A stretch of 64,000 nt of DNA from Planctobacterium marinum (GCF_020687805.1 NZ_JAJEWQ010000003.1:361736-425735), one strand, 5' to 3'. Positions 35,333 to 46,020 are shown, counted from the first letter of the stretch. Numbers and translations: made by a program. Notes: generated by a model not told the origin, from the sequence alone.

Positions 35333-36034
35333 ATGTTAGCTGAACACCGGGATTTTTTTATCGTTCACAAGCCCGCCGGGATTTCTGTGCATCAGCAAGG
35401 TGACATCAACGGCCTGATGACCTTGTTAAAAGCCCAATTAGATACTGATTCGCTGTGGCTGGTGCACCGATTGGATCAGGTCACCTCGGGTTGTTTGATT
35501 GTCGCCCGTAATAAACCCACAGCCAGTCAGTTAGGGGCACAGTTCGAGCGACGTGAAATTACCAAGTATTATCTTGCCTTGTGTGATAAACGCCCGAAAA
35601 AACGCCAGGGCTCGGTCATTGGCGATTTAAAGAAAGTCCGCTCAGGCAAATGGACACTAACGCGAAGTCAGGTAAACCCTTCCGTAACCCACTTTTATGA
35701 TACGGGCATTGGTAATGGACTGCGCCTGCAAGTTTTAAAGCCCTACACCGGACAAACCCATCAATTGCGGGTGGTACTCAATAGTTTAGGCAGTACAATA
35801 TTGGGAGACAGTCACTACGGCGGCCTGCAAGCAGACCGAACCTATCTGCACGCCTGGCAAATCGGCTTTTCACTGAACGGCGAAGATTTCCACTTTCACT
35901 GTTTGCCCGATTCGGGAGAACACTTCCAGACTCCTGAATTTTTACACAAAGTCAGCGCTATCTCACCGGTTGCGGAACACTTCAGCTGGCCCGACAGCAA
36001 GCTCAAACGTATCAGCGGTGGCAGCGGTGCTTAA
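35333..36034 (+). CDS. RluA-family RNA pseudouridine synthase
   Basis: About 233 residues. Motif II is VHRLDQVTSGCLIVARN with the catalytic Asp, and motif III is LKPYTGQTHQLRVVLNSLG. It belongs to the short RluA-like group without an S4 domain (TIGR01621-like). The RNA target is unknown. I chose ATG 35333 (MLAEHRDFFIVHKPAG), which fits relatives; a GTG at 35303 is in frame. The 3' end overlaps the panE start. Confidence 0.92.
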   Translation: MLAEHRDFFIVHKPAGISVHQQGDINGLMTLLKAQLDTDSLWLVHRLDQVTSGCLIVARNKPTASQLGAQFERREITKYYLALCDKRPKKRQGSVIGDLKKVRSGKWTLTRSQVNPSVTHFYDTGIGNGLRLQVLKPYTGQTHQLRVVLNSLGSTILGDSHYGGLQADRTYLHAWQIGFSLNGEDFHFHCLPDSGEHFQTPEFLHKVSAISPVAEHFSWPDSKLKRISGGSGA

Positions 36035-36902
36035 TCTGACCATTGTGGGGCGTGGAGCCATAGGCACCTTGCTGGCTGCCAGATGCATCGAACAGAATAT
36101 TGCTTTTCAAATGTGGTGGCGAGACGCGGTGACTACACCTTTATCTATCACAATGAAAGACGGGAAACAGCACCAGTTCCAGCAGGGAAAAGGCCAGGCA
36201 CCCGATATCTTGATTTTGCCCCTGAAAGCCTGGCAAATAGCCCCGGCGTTGGATGAGTTTGCTGAACATATTCCCACAAGCTGTTGCATAGCGCTGTTAC
36301 ACAATGGTATTGGCACAGAAACGCTGGCTCTGAATGCATTCCCCGACAATCCGTTGGTGAGACTCACCACCAACCGGGCAGCCAAAAAGCAACAGGATAC
36401 CGTGCTGGAAACCGGGTATGGCAACAGTCAGGCTGGCTGGTTGCGAACGCCTGGCGATCAGGTTAAACAAGAAACTGAAGCGCTGTTCAACCGGTTGTTA
36501 TCCCCATGTGAATGGCATCGAGATATTCGCATCCCGCTGTGGAATAAACTGGCAATCAACTGTGTTATCAATCCGCTGACCGCGATCCATAATATTGCAA
36601 ACGGTGGCTTACAATCGCCACACTATCAGCAACTTATTGCGCAACTACTGGACGAGTTTCTGCTTGTTGCTCAGGCAGAAAAGCTAACTTTCGAAAAGTC
36701 CGATTTAGAGCACAATGTGAGCCAGGTCATTGCAATGACTGCCGAAAACTATTCATCCATGCATCAGGACATACATTTTAAACGTCCAACGGAAATTGAT
36801 TACATCAATGGCTACTTGCTGCAGGTAGCGGCCAGCCACGGTATCACCCTGACGGCACACCAGGCGTTGTATGCTCAGATCCGACAACTGGAATCTGTAT
36901 AG
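36018..36902 (+). CDS. panE: 2-dehydropantoate 2-reductase
   Basis: About 294 residues. The NADPH-binding start is LTIVGRGAIGTLLA (GxGxxG). Other ketopantoate-reductase landmarks are LLHNGIGTETLA, LWNKLAINCVINPLTAIHNI with the catalytic Lys, and RPTEIDYINGYLLQVAASHG with the conserved Glu. It reduces ketopantoate to pantoate in vitamin B5 and coenzyme A synthesis. No ATG precedes the Rossmann start, so the start is GTG at 36018 or 36027, overlapping the pseudouridine synthase gene. Confidence 0.92.
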   Translation: MAAVLNLTIVGRGAIGTLLAARCIEQNIAFQMWWRDAVTTPLSITMKDGKQHQFQQGKGQAPDILILPLKAWQIAPALDEFAEHIPTSCCIALLHNGIGTETLALNAFPDNPLVRLTTNRAAKKQQDTVLETGYGNSQAGWLRTPGDQVKQETEALFNRLLSPCEWHRDIRIPLWNKLAINCVINPLTAIHNIANGGLQSPHYQQLIAQLLDEFLLVAQAEKLTFEKSDLEHNVSQVIAMTAENYSSMHQDIHFKRPTEIDYINGYLLQVAASHGITLTAHQALYAQIRQLESV

Positions 36903-36909
36903 GCAATAA

Positions 36910-38364
36910 TCAGGGCCGATAAACTTTCACGTTGTCAAAGCCACGTTCTTTTAACACCAACGCCTGCATTTTGCTCATCACACCGCGATCGCAGTAGAGG
37001 TAATAGGTTTTTGTCTGATCCAGCTCACTGTACTCTGAGGACAACTTGTAAAAAGGAATGTGTGCCATGCTGCAGTGTTCGATTTGCAGAGGGTTGTGAT
37101 CTCGCTCAGCAGGGGCGCGAATATCCAGCAACACGTCGCCGGGGGCCAGCTGATTACTGGATTCAACAGCAACGATTTGTTGCTCACTTTTTTCACCCAG
37201 GTTTTTAATATCTTCAACATTCGCGTCGGCAACCACCTTGTCAATCAGGCTTAGATCACATTTGGTTTCTTCTTCCAAAACCTTGTCCAGAGGCGCTCTG
37301 ACATTGGGTTTGATGGAGATTACACCACAGTATTCCGGCATAGATTTGGCAAAATCTTCGGTACCGATTTTACGGGCAACATCGATGATGTCGCTTTTAT
37401 CTGAACAAATCAGCGGCCGCACTACCAGTTTGCTGGTGGCCTGATCAATGACATACAAATTACTTAACGTTTGACTGGATACCTGACCCAGACACTCACC
37501 GGTTACCAGACCATTGATTTGCAAATTATCGGCCACAATGCTGGCTGCTCTTAGCATCATGCGTTTTAAAACCACCCCCATGTAGCCGTTTTCCACATTC
37601 TGCAGAATATCAGCAACAATGGGTTCAAAGTCCACCGCAATAAATTTTACCCGATGAGATGGGCTGTAGTTTTTCCACAAATAATGGCTGACTTCCCGCA
37701 CGCCAATTTCATGCTCTCTGCCACCCAGGTTAAAAAAACAAAAATGCGTTTTCGCACCGCGCCGTATCATCTGGTAACTGGCAACACCGGAATCGAATCC
37801 GCCGGACATCAGTGACAATACATCTTCCTGGCTGGGCAATGGCATACCGCCAAGGCCTTTAAATTTGCGTTCTACCAGAATGAGTTTGTTGCGGTCGATT
37901 TCCAGGCTAATGGTGACATCCGGGTGCTTTAATTTGACGCCGCCGGTTTCACAAAACTGATTGATTCCGCCACCAACGTAAGCTGCCACTTCCGTTGAGG
38001 AGAAAGGCTGATCGCCTTTGCGTTTAACCCGCACGGCAAAGGTCTTGCCTTTTAATTGATGCTGCCAAACCGCTTTTACCTGCTGGTAAATGTCATCCAT
38101 ATCGGTATATTCAGATTCCTGAACCACCAGACATTGGTCAATACCGGGTATCCGGGCCAACAGGTATTCTGCCCGTTCACCAAAGCGGGCGGCATCCGAT
38201 TTGATATTAACCAGAATTTTATCCCACTGATTCTGAATCGCGCAGGGAATGTGGTTTTGCCCGAGGATTAGACGTATATTGGATTCCAGTAAACGAATAA
38301 AGCGCTTTCGCACATCTTTACTTTTGATGGTGATCTCAGGATGTAGCTTTACCAGGAATCTCAC
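36910..38364 (-). CDS. thiI: tRNA 4-thiouridine synthetase ThiI, with rhodanese domain
   Basis: 484 residues: an N-terminal ferredoxin-like/THUMP region (FVVKLHPEI-like start; PSQEDVLSLMSGGFDSGVAS with the PP-loop SGGFDS near residue 185), then a C-terminal rhodanese domain from about residue 400. The rhodanese active Cys is in YLYCDRGVMSKMQALVLKERG. It makes s4U8 in tRNA and supplies sulfur for the thiazole of thiamine. The gammaproteobacterial form with the rhodanese domain is complete. Confidence 0.97.
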   Translation of the reverse strand: MRFLVKLHPEITIKSKDVRKRFIRLLESNIRLILGQNHIPCAIQNQWDKILVNIKSDAARFGERAEYLLARIPGIDQCLVVQESEYTDMDDIYQQVKAVWQHQLKGKTFAVRVKRKGDQPFSSTEVAAYVGGGINQFCETGGVKLKHPDVTISLEIDRNKLILVERKFKGLGGMPLPSQEDVLSLMSGGFDSGVASYQMIRRGAKTHFCFFNLGGREHEIGVREVSHYLWKNYSPSHRVKFIAVDFEPIVADILQNVENGYMGVVLKRMMLRAASIVADNLQINGLVTGECLGQVSSQTLSNLYVIDQATSKLVVRPLICSDKSDIIDVARKIGTEDFAKSMPEYCGVISIKPNVRAPLDKVLEEETKCDLSLIDKVVADANVEDIKNLGEKSEQQIVAVESSNQLAPGDVLLDIRAPAERDHNPLQIEHCSMAHIPFYKLSSEYSELDQTKTYYLYCDRGVMSKMQALVLKERGFDNVKVYRP

Positions 38365-38457
38365 GTCTCTCTCCGGCCGAAAAAAGCGCCGATTATACTC
38401 TCATCGCAATCCCAGTAAACCTTATATTGTCCGGTCCCGGAAAACCCGTTGATTGGC

Positions 38458-39399
38458 TTAGGATTCTTCTTCTGATATCGAGATAGGTTCAGAGAATTTA
38501 GGCTTGCCCTGATTAATGGCGATCTCAACCCGACGGTTGCGGTTGTCATCAGACTCCTGACCAGGCATTTCCAGCGGTTGGGTGTCGGCTCGTCCCACGA
38601 CTTCCATGCGACCTTCATCGAACCCCGGCACTAATCTGAGGACTTCGGCCACTGCGACCGCCCGCTGCGAAGACAGATCCCAGTTTGAACGATATAACTC
38701 ATTAGAAATATGCTGGCTGTCGCTGTGACCTGACACCGCAATTTCACCGGGCATATCCACCAACAGAGCGCCGACTTTTTGAATCACCGGAATAAACTGC
38801 GGCTGTAAAAACGCCGAACCCGCCGAGAAGGACCCTTTTTCCCGAATGCGTATTACGATTTGCTGACCCAGGGATTCCATCTCGATGGAGCCGTCCACAA
38901 TTTCCTGTTGCAGCTTTTCAGCAACTTTTTTCATGTTTTCGTTGATCTGTTCCTGACTCTGAGGTTGCGTAGGCGAAGAAGAGGATGAATCAGTAGCCGT
39001 TTGCTGCGCCTGACCACCTCGCTCCTGTCCCCGCTGTTTCTGACGGCCACCGGCTGAGTCTTCATCGCCAGCCTGAAACTCCAGCATTTGCTGAGTCATT
39101 TCAATGGTTTGCTGTTGGATATTTTCTATGGGAGTGGGATCAGGTCTGCCAGGACGGAATTCCATGGCAATAACACTGGTGCCTTTGGGGATATCTTTAA
39201 CTTCTATCTTGTTTTGCACACCAAACGCAAATTTCATAGAACCGGCAATTTGCTTAAACTTGAGTACATCCATTTCTGAGAACGCCAACAACAGTACAAA
39301 GAAGCACATTAACAGTGACATCAGATCAGCGAATGTTCCCATCCAGGCGGGCAGGCCTTCGGGGGGGCATTTGGGACATTCTTCAGCTTCTTCACTCAT
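38458..39399 (-). CDS. pomB: Sodium-type flagellar stator protein PomB
   Basis: 313 residues. The single membrane helix MGTFADLMSLLMCFFVLLLAF carries the ion-binding Asp (FAD). The following SEMDVLKFKQIAGSMKFAFG is the plug and linker region typical of Vibrio PomB. A Gln/Ser-rich linker leads to an OmpA-like peptidoglycan-binding domain (VSGHSDSQHISNELYRSNWDLSSQRA). With PomA it forms the sodium-driven stator of the polar flagellum. It is 13 bases downstream of pomA. Confidence 0.96.
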   Translation of the reverse strand: MSEEAEECPKCPPEGLPAWMGTFADLMSLLMCFFVLLLAFSEMDVLKFKQIAGSMKFAFGVQNKIEVKDIPKGTSVIAMEFRPGRPDPTPIENIQQQTIEMTQQMLEFQAGDEDSAGGRQKQRGQERGGQAQQTATDSSSSSPTQPQSQEQINENMKKVAEKLQQEIVDGSIEMESLGQQIVIRIREKGSFSAGSAFLQPQFIPVIQKVGALLVDMPGEIAVSGHSDSQHISNELYRSNWDLSSQRAVAVAEVLRLVPGFDEGRMEVVGRADTQPLEMPGQESDDNRNRRVEIAINQGKPKFSEPISISEEES

Positions 39400-39412
39400 T
39401 GACTTTACTCAA

Positions 39413-40178
39413 TTAATCTTCGGGCTTAGCCGCACCGCGTTTTGTGGAAGCAAGGTAACTTTTCAGAATACCTTCGATAACTCTGGGGTTTTGCCCATCG
39501 GCAATACCAATAATGCCATCTAATACCAGACTTTGATTTACCTTCTCTTCGTCTTTGCGGTTTCCCAGTTTAGTCGCTACCGGTAAACAAATAACGTTGG
39601 CAAAAAACGCCCCATACAGTGTGGTCAGAAGTGCCACCGCCATCGCCGGCCCAATGGCTTTAGGGTCATCCATATTAGATAGCATGGCCACCAAACCTAT
39701 TAGTGTGCCGATCATACCCATCGCAGGTGCAACATCACCCATGCCTTTGAATATAGTGGCGCCAAATTCATGTCTTTCAGTAGTTAACGAAATATCTTTG
39801 TGCAACGTAGTGCGCACAACATCGATATCGTGACCGTCCACCAGCATATCTACGCCCTTTTGCATAAATGAATTTTCGATTTCCGCTTCTTCAAGCGCCA
39901 AAAACCCCCCCCTTTCTGGCGGCATCAGCCATTTCAACAATTTTCTGAATTAACTCATCCGGGGCTTCAATTTTAAACATAAAAGCTTTTGCAGCAATTT
40001 TACCTGCGCCAAAAAATTGCCCTAAGGTTACCTGTGACAGTACGACAAAAATAGTGCCTCCAAATACGATAAGTAATGATGGAACATTGATAAACATGCC
40101 CATCTCGCCACTCATCACCATGGACATCACTACAAAACCAATGGCGCCTATCATGCCTATTAGCGTTGCCAGATCCAC
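39413..40178 (-). pseudogene. pomA: Flagellar stator protein PomA, frameshifted at a G8 tract
   Basis: The N-terminal frame starts with GTG at 40178 after GGGGAGG and reads MDLATLIGMIGAIGFVVMSM to ADAARKGG, then stops. The C-terminal frame resumes GGFLALEEAEIENSFMQKG, includes DVAPAMGMIGTLIGLVAMLS and ends at 39413. At the join the coding strand has eight Gs (plus-strand Cs at 39905-39912). Seven would give the family sequence ADAARKGGFLALEE. The four-helix PomA is otherwise complete (about 254 residues). This is either a sequencing error in the homopolymer, a real mutation or an ON/OFF switch. Confidence 0.92.
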
Positions 40179-40433
40179 ACTGTCCTCCCCGAATAATTAT
40201 AATCTGATGGTCAACAACACCAACCTCTGGCGCATTTTATTGCTTTACTTCATGCATTAAGTTGCTGACTTAACAACCATTCTATCGGCAAAGTGACATT
40301 TTTCCAGAGGAATAAAATCATTTTATTTCAGGAATGCTGGTATTCTGGTCTCTGCAACGGCGCCAGAATTTTAATTGACCCCTGGTTTTTGCTTATGTAT
40401 CTTGCGCCTTCACATTCTGGCAGAGCGAACGAA

Positions 40434-40685
40434 ATGACGACCGACAACAGGAATACCGATACCAGTTTCGAGCAATCCTTGCAGTCACTGGAAAAAATAG
40501 TGAGCGCAATGGAGCAAGGCGAATTGTCCCTGGAAGACGCATTGAGTTCTTTTGAGCAGGGCATAAAATTGGTACGGGACTGCGAGGAAAAGTTAAAATC
40601 AGCAGAGCAACGTGTCAGGATACTGACCCAAACGGATGATGACATGACCCTGCAATCGTTTGAAGAATCCCCGGATCAAAACTGA
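40434..40685 (+). CDS. xseB: Exonuclease VII small subunit
   Basis: 83 residues, typical XseB: SFEQSLQSLEKIVSAMEQGE, then LSLEDALSSFEQGIKLVRDC and a C-terminal coiled segment. ATG 40434 is chosen because family members begin here; the frame extends upstream without purpose. It pairs with XseA (elsewhere) in the single-strand-specific nuclease. It is followed after five bases by ispA and then dxs, the conserved gammaproteobacterial order. Confidence 0.95.
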   Translation: MTTDNRNTDTSFEQSLQSLEKIVSAMEQGELSLEDALSSFEQGIKLVRDCEEKLKSAEQRVRILTQTDDDMTLQSFEESPDQN

Positions 40686-40690
40686 CCGCT

Positions 40691-41572
40691 ATGAAATGGA
40701 AAACCGCCGCGTCGCGCTACGCCGAAGAAATCACGCATTTGCTGGAAAAGGTGTTGGGTGAATACCCGATGCTACCCGGTGAACTACAAAAGGCTATGGG
40801 CTATAGTTTGTTTTCCGGCGGTAAACGGGTCAGGTCTTTCCTGGCACTTTCCAGCGCGGAAATGTTGCACCTGCCACATGAAAAAATGCTGCATTTTGCA
40901 GCCGCAGTTGAATGTATTCACACCTACTCACTGATCCATGATGACCTACCCGCTATGGATAATGACGACCTGCGCCGCGGTAAACCCACCTGCCACATTG
41001 TGTATGGTGAAGATATTGCAATTTTAGCCGGTGATGCGTTACAGACCATGGCGTTTGAGATAATTAGTCAGGCACCTCAATTGACTGCCAGTGAAGCCAT
41101 CAGCGCGATTCGGATACTGAGCTCTGCCTCCGGGTTACAGGGCATGTGTGGGGGGCAATCGGTGGATTTGTTTCAGGCAGGAAAGTCCATCGCCCAACAA
41201 GATTTGGAATTGATGCACCGCCTGAAAACCGGTGCACTGATAAATGCCAGCATCCGTTTTCCAACCCAGTTGGCGGGGCTACCAGCTCACGAAAACGAAT
41301 TGTTGCATAAATTTAGCCAGGCAATTGGCCTGGGCTTTCAGGTCCAGGATGATATTTTGGATATTGAAGGCAGTACCGAGCAACTGGGTAAACCTCAGGG
41401 TTCAGATATTAGTGCTGATAAAAACACCTATCCGGCATTAATGGGCATGGCTGGCGCTAAACAATACTTACAACAACTACACGACGAAGCTAAACAGGCC
41501 TTGTTAGCACTACCTTACAACACAGAAATTTTGCTATCATTCACCGATTACCTGTTTAGTCGTAACCACTAA
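40691..41572 (+). CDS. ispA: Farnesyl diphosphate synthase
   Basis: 293 residues. The first Asp-rich motif is [21 protein letters not shown] and the second is [31 protein letters not shown] near the N-terminus binds the diphosphate. The enzyme adds isopentenyl diphosphate to make farnesyl diphosphate for quinone and undecaprenyl lipids. It lies between xseB and dxs and is part of one transcript with them. Confidence 0.96.
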   Translation: MKWKTAASRYAEEITHLLEKVLGEYPMLPGELQKAMGYSLFSGGKRVRSFLALSSAEMLHLPHEKMLHFAAAVECIHTYSLIHDDLPAMDNDDLRRGKPTCHIVYGEDIAILAGDALQTMAFEIISQAPQLTASEAISAIRILSSASGLQGMCGGQSVDLFQAGKSIAQQDLELMHRLKTGALINASIRFPTQLAGLPAHENELLHKFSQAIGLGFQVQDDILDIEGSTEQLGKPQGSDISADKNTYPALMGMAGAKQYLQQLHDEAKQALLALPYNTEILLSFTDYLFSRNH

Positions 41573-41589
41573 GGCACTCTTTACCTAAC

Positions 41590-43464
41590 ATGACCCTGGA
41601 TATTTCTCATTACCCTTTACTGGCTAAGATTCATAGCCCTGAAGATTTAAGGCTTTTACCCAAAGAAGACCTGAAGCAGGTGGCCGATGAATTAAGAGCT
41701 TACCTGTTAGCCAGCGTCAGTCAAAGTAGTGGTCATTTTGCCTCTGGATTAGGTACCGTTGAGCTGACTGTGGCGTTACATTATGCCTATAACACGCCTT
41801 TTGACCGCTTGTTGTGGGATGTAGGTCATCAGGCTTATCCACATAAGATTTTAACCGGGCGGCGCGATCGCATTACCAGTATCCGTAAAAAGGGCGGGCT
41901 GCATCCGTTTCCCTGGCCACCGGAAAGTGAATTCGACACCTTTGCAGTGGGTCACTCCTCCACCTCCATTTCCGCTGCTCTGGGCATGGCTATCGCCGCG
42001 GAAAAAGAGCAAAAAGGTCGCAAAGTTGTTGCCGTAATCGGTGACGGCGCTATGACCGCCGGTATGGCATTTGAAGCGCTTAACCACGGTGGTGACATCA
42101 GCAAAGACATGCTGGTTATCCTAAATGACAATGAAATGTCCATTTCGGAAAACGTGGGCGCTCTGAACAGCCATCTTGCCCGTCTGCTGACCGGGAGTTT
42201 CTTTAACTCCATCCGCGACGGAGGCAAAAAACTGCTGTCAAATGTCCCACCCATCAAAGAATTTGCCAGCCGTGCAGAAGAGCACATCAAAGGCATGGTG
42301 GTACCGGGCACTATTTTTGAAGAATTGGGGTTTAACTATATCGGGCCAATTGATGGTCACGATGTTAACGGCGTGGTGGATACCCTCACTAATATGCGCA
42401 ACCTCAAAGGCCCACAGATACTGCATGTGGTCACCAAAAAGGGCAAGGGTTACGAAGAAGCAGAAAAAGATCCGATTAAATTTCACGCTGTACCAAAATT
42501 TAATCCGGCGGAAAATGCCTTACCCAAGTCCAGTGGCAGTGCCCCCACCTTCAGCAAGGTGTTTGGTGACTGGATTTGCGACATGGCCGCTCAGGACAAA
42601 AAACTCATGGGCATAACACCGGCCATGCGGGAAGGCTCAGGACTGGTTCAGTTTTCACAGCAATATCCAGAGCAATATTTTGACGTGGCGATTGCCGAGC
42701 AACACGCTGTGACCCTTGCAGCCGGACTGGCCATTGATGGCTTAAACCCCGTAGTGGCTATTTATTCTACCTTTTTACAGCGGGCGTATGACCAGCTGAT
42801 CCACGATGTTGCTTTACAGAACCTGCCGGTGCTGTTTGCCATAGACAGAGCTGGCATAGTGGGCGCTGATGGCCCCACCCATCAGGGTGCTTTTGATATT
42901 TCTTATTTGCGCTGCATTCCTAATATGGTGATTATGACACCTGGCGATGAACAGGAGTGCCGCGATATGTTGTATACCGGCCACCTGTTGCAACAACCTG
43001 CTGCGGTGCGTTACCCCAGAGGTGCGGGTAAAGGTATTGAGGTCAGTGCCACCATGAACCAATTGGCCATCGGTAAGTCGCGTAAACTGAAGGATGGCGA
43101 GAAGGTTGCCCTGTTGAACTTCGGCACCTTATTGCCCTATGCCGAAGCGGCCGCAGACGCACTTAACGCCACCTTGGTAGACATGCGATTTGTTAAGCCA
43201 TTAGATGAGAATGCCATTCAGGAGGTGATCAAAACTCACAGCCTGATTGTGACCCTGGAAGACAATGCCATTGCCGGAGGTGCTGGAAGTGCTGTTGCAG
43301 AATACATTAACAGCCAGCCGCAGATGGTAAAAGTGCTGCACCTCGGCATACCGGATGAATTTATTATGCAGGGCACGCAGGAAGAAATGTATCAGGAGTT
43401 AGGTTTGGATACCCAGGGCATTACCCATAAAGTGCAGTCATTCTTGCAAACGCTGGGCGCATAA
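41590..43464 (+). CDS. dxs: 1-deoxy-D-xylulose-5-phosphate synthase
   Basis: 624 residues. The thiamine-diphosphate motif [19 protein letters not shown] is near residues 150-170 and the transketolase-like [18 protein letters not shown] near residue 420. [18 protein letters not shown] is typical of Dxs. It condenses pyruvate and glyceraldehyde 3-phosphate, the entry step of the MEP isoprenoid pathway feeding IspA upstream. It lies 17 bases after ispA and is convergent with pgpA. Confidence 0.97.
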   Translation: MTLDISHYPLLAKIHSPEDLRLLPKEDLKQVADELRAYLLASVSQSSGHFASGLGTVELTVALHYAYNTPFDRLLWDVGHQAYPHKILTGRRDRITSIRKKGGLHPFPWPPESEFDTFAVGHSSTSISAALGMAIAAEKEQKGRKVVAVIGDGAMTAGMAFEALNHGGDISKDMLVILNDNEMSISENVGALNSHLARLLTGSFFNSIRDGGKKLLSNVPPIKEFASRAEEHIKGMVVPGTIFEELGFNYIGPIDGHDVNGVVDTLTNMRNLKGPQILHVVTKKGKGYEEAEKDPIKFHAVPKFNPAENALPKSSGSAPTFSKVFGDWICDMAAQDKKLMGITPAMREGSGLVQFSQQYPEQYFDVAIAEQHAVTLAAGLAIDGLNPVVAIYSTFLQRAYDQLIHDVALQNLPVLFAIDRAGIVGADGPTHQGAFDISYLRCIPNMVIMTPGDEQECRDMLYTGHLLQQPAAVRYPRGAGKGIEVSATMNQLAIGKSRKLKDGEKVALLNFGTLLPYAEAAADALNATLVDMRFVKPLDENAIQEVIKTHSLIVTLEDNAIAGGAGSAVAEYINSQPQMVKVLHLGIPDEFIMQGTQEEMYQELGLDTQGITHKVQSFLQTLGA

Positions 43465-43496
43465 CTCAGCGCCTCTGCAACGGGTTGTGCCTTGTT

Positions 43497-44000
43497 TCAG
43501 ACGGTCAGCAAGCCGTAATGTAACAGAGCCTGCATGGTCAGTAACGACAATACGCCAGCAATAATATCGTCCAACATTATGCCCAGTCCGCCATGAACCT
43601 GCCTGTCAAAGTAACTGATAGGCCAGGGTTTCAGGATATCGAATAAACGAAACACCAGAAAACCAACTGCGAGATTAGTGATGCTCAGCGGTACGGCAAT
43701 CATGGTGATCATCATACCAGCCACTTCATCCCAGACGATTGCAGAATGATCGTGAACGCCCATGTCTCTTGAAGCGACTTCACAAATGTAAATACCAATC
43801 AGTGAAACCGCCAACACCAGGGCCACCTGACCCGACACCGGCAACAAGGGTAATAAAAAGACGAAAGGCAGCGCCGCTAAGGTGCCGAAAGTGCCCGGCA
43901 TAAATGGCGCCAGTCCACTGCCAAAGCCCAGCGCCAGAAAGTGCCATGGATTGCTCAGCCTGAGCTTTTTCAGAGCCGTTTTTTTAGTGGCGCGATCCAT
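43497..44000 (-). CDS. pgpA: Phosphatidylglycerophosphatase A
   Basis: 167 residues, membrane protein with the PgpA signature: WHFLALGFGSGLAPFMPGTFGT near the N-terminus, SAIVWDEVAGMMITMIAVPLS in the middle and VHGGLGIMLDDIIAGVLSLL near the end. It removes phosphate from phosphatidylglycerophosphate in phosphatidylglycerol synthesis. It is the last gene of the nrdR-rib-nusB-thiL-pgpA operon, a conserved arrangement. Confidence 0.95.
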   Translation of the reverse strand: MDRATKKTALKKLRLSNPWHFLALGFGSGLAPFMPGTFGTLAALPFVFLLPLLPVSGQVALVLAVSLIGIYICEVASRDMGVHDHSAIVWDEVAGMMITMIAVPLSITNLAVGFLVFRLFDILKPWPISYFDRQVHGGLGIMLDDIIAGVLSLLTMQALLHYGLLTV

Positions 44001-44020
44001 GTCAGCGGTAACTCCTGACG

Positions 44021-44986
44021 TTAGTGATTAAAGTGTTGAAAACCGTTTTCCGGCAAATGGAAGGGTTTGTCACCTTTGGTGAGTTCCATTTTTTCAGCAA
44101 CGCCGTTTATGCGTCCGATACAGGTTGCCGAAACGTTGCAATTGGCCAGCGCGGTTTCCAGGCTGCCTTTTTGCTCATCCGCTACCGTGAACAGTAACTC
44201 ATAATCATCACCCGATGTCAGGGCGTATCGAATCCCTTCTTCCTGACCGACTGTAGCCAGCATCGCTTCTGACAAGGGTAAACGCGTTACGTCCACCTGA
44301 GCACCAGTTTGGGAAGCAAACAAGATATGTTGCAGATCAGATTTTAGCCCGTCTGACAAATCGATACAGGAGGTCGCGATACGTCTCAGTGTTGTGCCTA
44401 CCAGCAATCGCGGGGTCGGAAAGTTAAGCCGGTCGATCAGAAAATTGCGATGTATCGGCTCTGCCGGTTTCAGGTTTTGCAACAGATCCAGACCAAGTCC
44501 AGCATCCCCCAGCGTGCCGGTGACATAAATCCAGTCGCCGGGTTTTGCCCGGGAGCGCATTAACGCCTGACCTTCAGGAATAAAACCTTGTGCAGTAATG
44601 GTGATGGACAAAGGCCCCTGCACCGTATCACCGCCAATCAACTGAATAGAGTAGTAATCAGTGAGTTCCTGCAGGCACAAGGAAAAATCCCTGAGCCAGG
44701 TTTCATCGTATTGCGGAATAGACAAAGACAAACTGATCCAGGCCGGTTCGGCACCCATGGCCGCCAGATCGCTCAGATTTACCGATAGAGCCTTATGAGC
44801 TACAGCCCTGCCAGAGGTATTTTTCGGAAAGTGCACACTCTCGGCCAGGGTATCTGTAGTGGTCACTAACTGTTGCCCTTCGGGTACTGTTGTGAGCGCA
44901 CAGTCGTCGCCTATGCCAAGCTGAACATCCCGGCGCTGATAGCTTTTAGACAGGAAGTAGCTTTTGATAATATCAAATTCTTTCAC
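44021..44986 (-). CDS. thiL: Thiamine-monophosphate kinase
   Basis: 321 residues. GIGDDCALTTVPEGQQLVTTTDTL near the N-terminus, AHKALSVNLSDLAAMGAEPAW, and CIDLSDGLKSDLQHI and ALTSGDDYELLFTV are the metal- and ATP-binding segments of ThiL. It makes thiamine diphosphate from thiamine monophosphate. It is 12 bases downstream of nusB and 20 upstream of pgpA in the same operon. Confidence 0.96.
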   Translation of the reverse strand: MKEFDIIKSYFLSKSYQRRDVQLGIGDDCALTTVPEGQQLVTTTDTLAESVHFPKNTSGRAVAHKALSVNLSDLAAMGAEPAWISLSLSIPQYDETWLRDFSLCLQELTDYYSIQLIGGDTVQGPLSITITAQGFIPEGQALMRSRAKPGDWIYVTGTLGDAGLGLDLLQNLKPAEPIHRNFLIDRLNFPTPRLLVGTTLRRIATSCIDLSDGLKSDLQHILFASQTGAQVDVTRLPLSEAMLATVGQEEGIRYALTSGDDYELLFTVADEQKGSLETALANCNVSATCIGRINGVAEKMELTKGDKPFHLPENGFQHFNH

Positions 44987-44998
44987 ATTTTCACCGGA

Positions 44999-45427
44999 TT
45001 AGCGCTTAACTTCATCCTTGCGCAACAGGCGGACGGCTTTGTCCAGTACCCCGTTGATAAACTTGTGGCTGTCAGCCGCACCAAACTGTTTACCCAACTC
45101 AATGGCTTCATTGATAACCACTTTGTAGGGTACGTCGAGGCGTTGTGTCAGTTCGAAGGCAGCAAGGCGTAAAATAGCCTTTTCAATCGGGTCAATCTCG
45201 CTTATTGGACGGTCTGTTACATACAGTTTATAGCTGTCGTCCAACTCATCGACATGCTCAGCGACATAGCGCAATGCTTCCTGAAAGAAGCTCATGTCCA
45301 CTTTATTCATATCTTGTTGTGTGGCGACATTTAACTCGATTTCAGAAACCGGGTTACCCGTCATCTGCCAGGAATAGATGGCTTGCATCGCCAGTTCTCT
45401 GGCTTTTTTACGTCCGGCTACTTTCAC
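44999..45427 (-). CDS. nusB: Transcription antitermination factor NusB
   Basis: 142 residues. KKARELAMQAIYSWQMTGN at the N-terminus and AILRLAAFELTQRLDVPYKVVINEAIELGKQFG with HKFINGVLDK near the C-terminus are NusB hallmarks. The protein joins the NusB-NusE complex that binds boxA RNA on rRNA transcripts. It begins three bases after the ribH stop, as in other gammaproteobacteria. Confidence 0.97.
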   Translation of the reverse strand: MKVAGRKKARELAMQAIYSWQMTGNPVSEIELNVATQQDMNKVDMSFFQEALRYVAEHVDELDDSYKLYVTDRPISEIDPIEKAILRLAAFELTQRLDVPYKVVINEAIELGKQFGAADSHKFINGVLDKAVRLLRKDEVKR

Positions 45428-45430
45428 GAC

Positions 45431-45904
45431 TTATACTCCAGCCAACTGGTCAATAACGTTGGCCATTTCCAGGGCGGAATGCGCCGCTTCTGCACCTTTG
45501 TTGCCTGCTTTGGTACCTGAGCGCTCAATCGCCTGCTCAATACTGTCTGTGGTGATCACACCAAAGGCAACCGGAATGCCGAACTCTAAAGACACCTGTG
45601 CCAGGCCTTTATTACATTCTCCGGCAACAAAATCAAAATGGGGAGTGCCACCACGGATCACCGCACCAATGGCAATAATGGCGTCAAATTTACCACTTTC
45701 TGCGGCCTTTTTAGCCACCAGGGGTAACTCGTACGCACCCGGTACTTTAATGACTGTAATATCTTGCTCATTCACTTCACCTGCTCTGTCCAGGGTGTCA
45801 ATCGCACCTTCGACCAGATGGTCAACAACAAAGCTGTTAAAACGCGACACCACAATGGCGAATTTTTTGCCTGTGGCTCTGATATTACCTTCCACAATGT
45901 TCAT
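45431..45904 (-). CDS. ribH: 6,7-dimethyl-8-ribityllumazine synthase
   Basis: 157 residues. The N-terminal [53 protein letters not shown] and [20 protein letters not shown] match lumazine synthase. ATG 45904 (MNIVEGN) is preferred to an upstream in-frame TTG. It makes the substrate of riboflavin synthase; the product of ribB (next upstream) is one of its substrates. Confidence 0.97.
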   Translation of the reverse strand: MNIVEGNIRATGKKFAIVVSRFNSFVVDHLVEGAIDTLDRAGEVNEQDITVIKVPGAYELPLVAKKAAESGKFDAIIAIGAVIRGGTPHFDFVAGECNKGLAQVSLEFGIPVAFGVITTDSIEQAIERSGTKAGNKGAEAAHSALEMANVIDQLAGV

Positions 45905-46020
45905 ATAATCTTGCCTCAATAATTGGTCCGGAATTTGGCTGGCGCGGATTCTACCACACCTGCCCGCTATTCACCGGATTTTTTGTATTATTTCATCAGA
46001 CCCTGCCGGGTCTTCAATCT

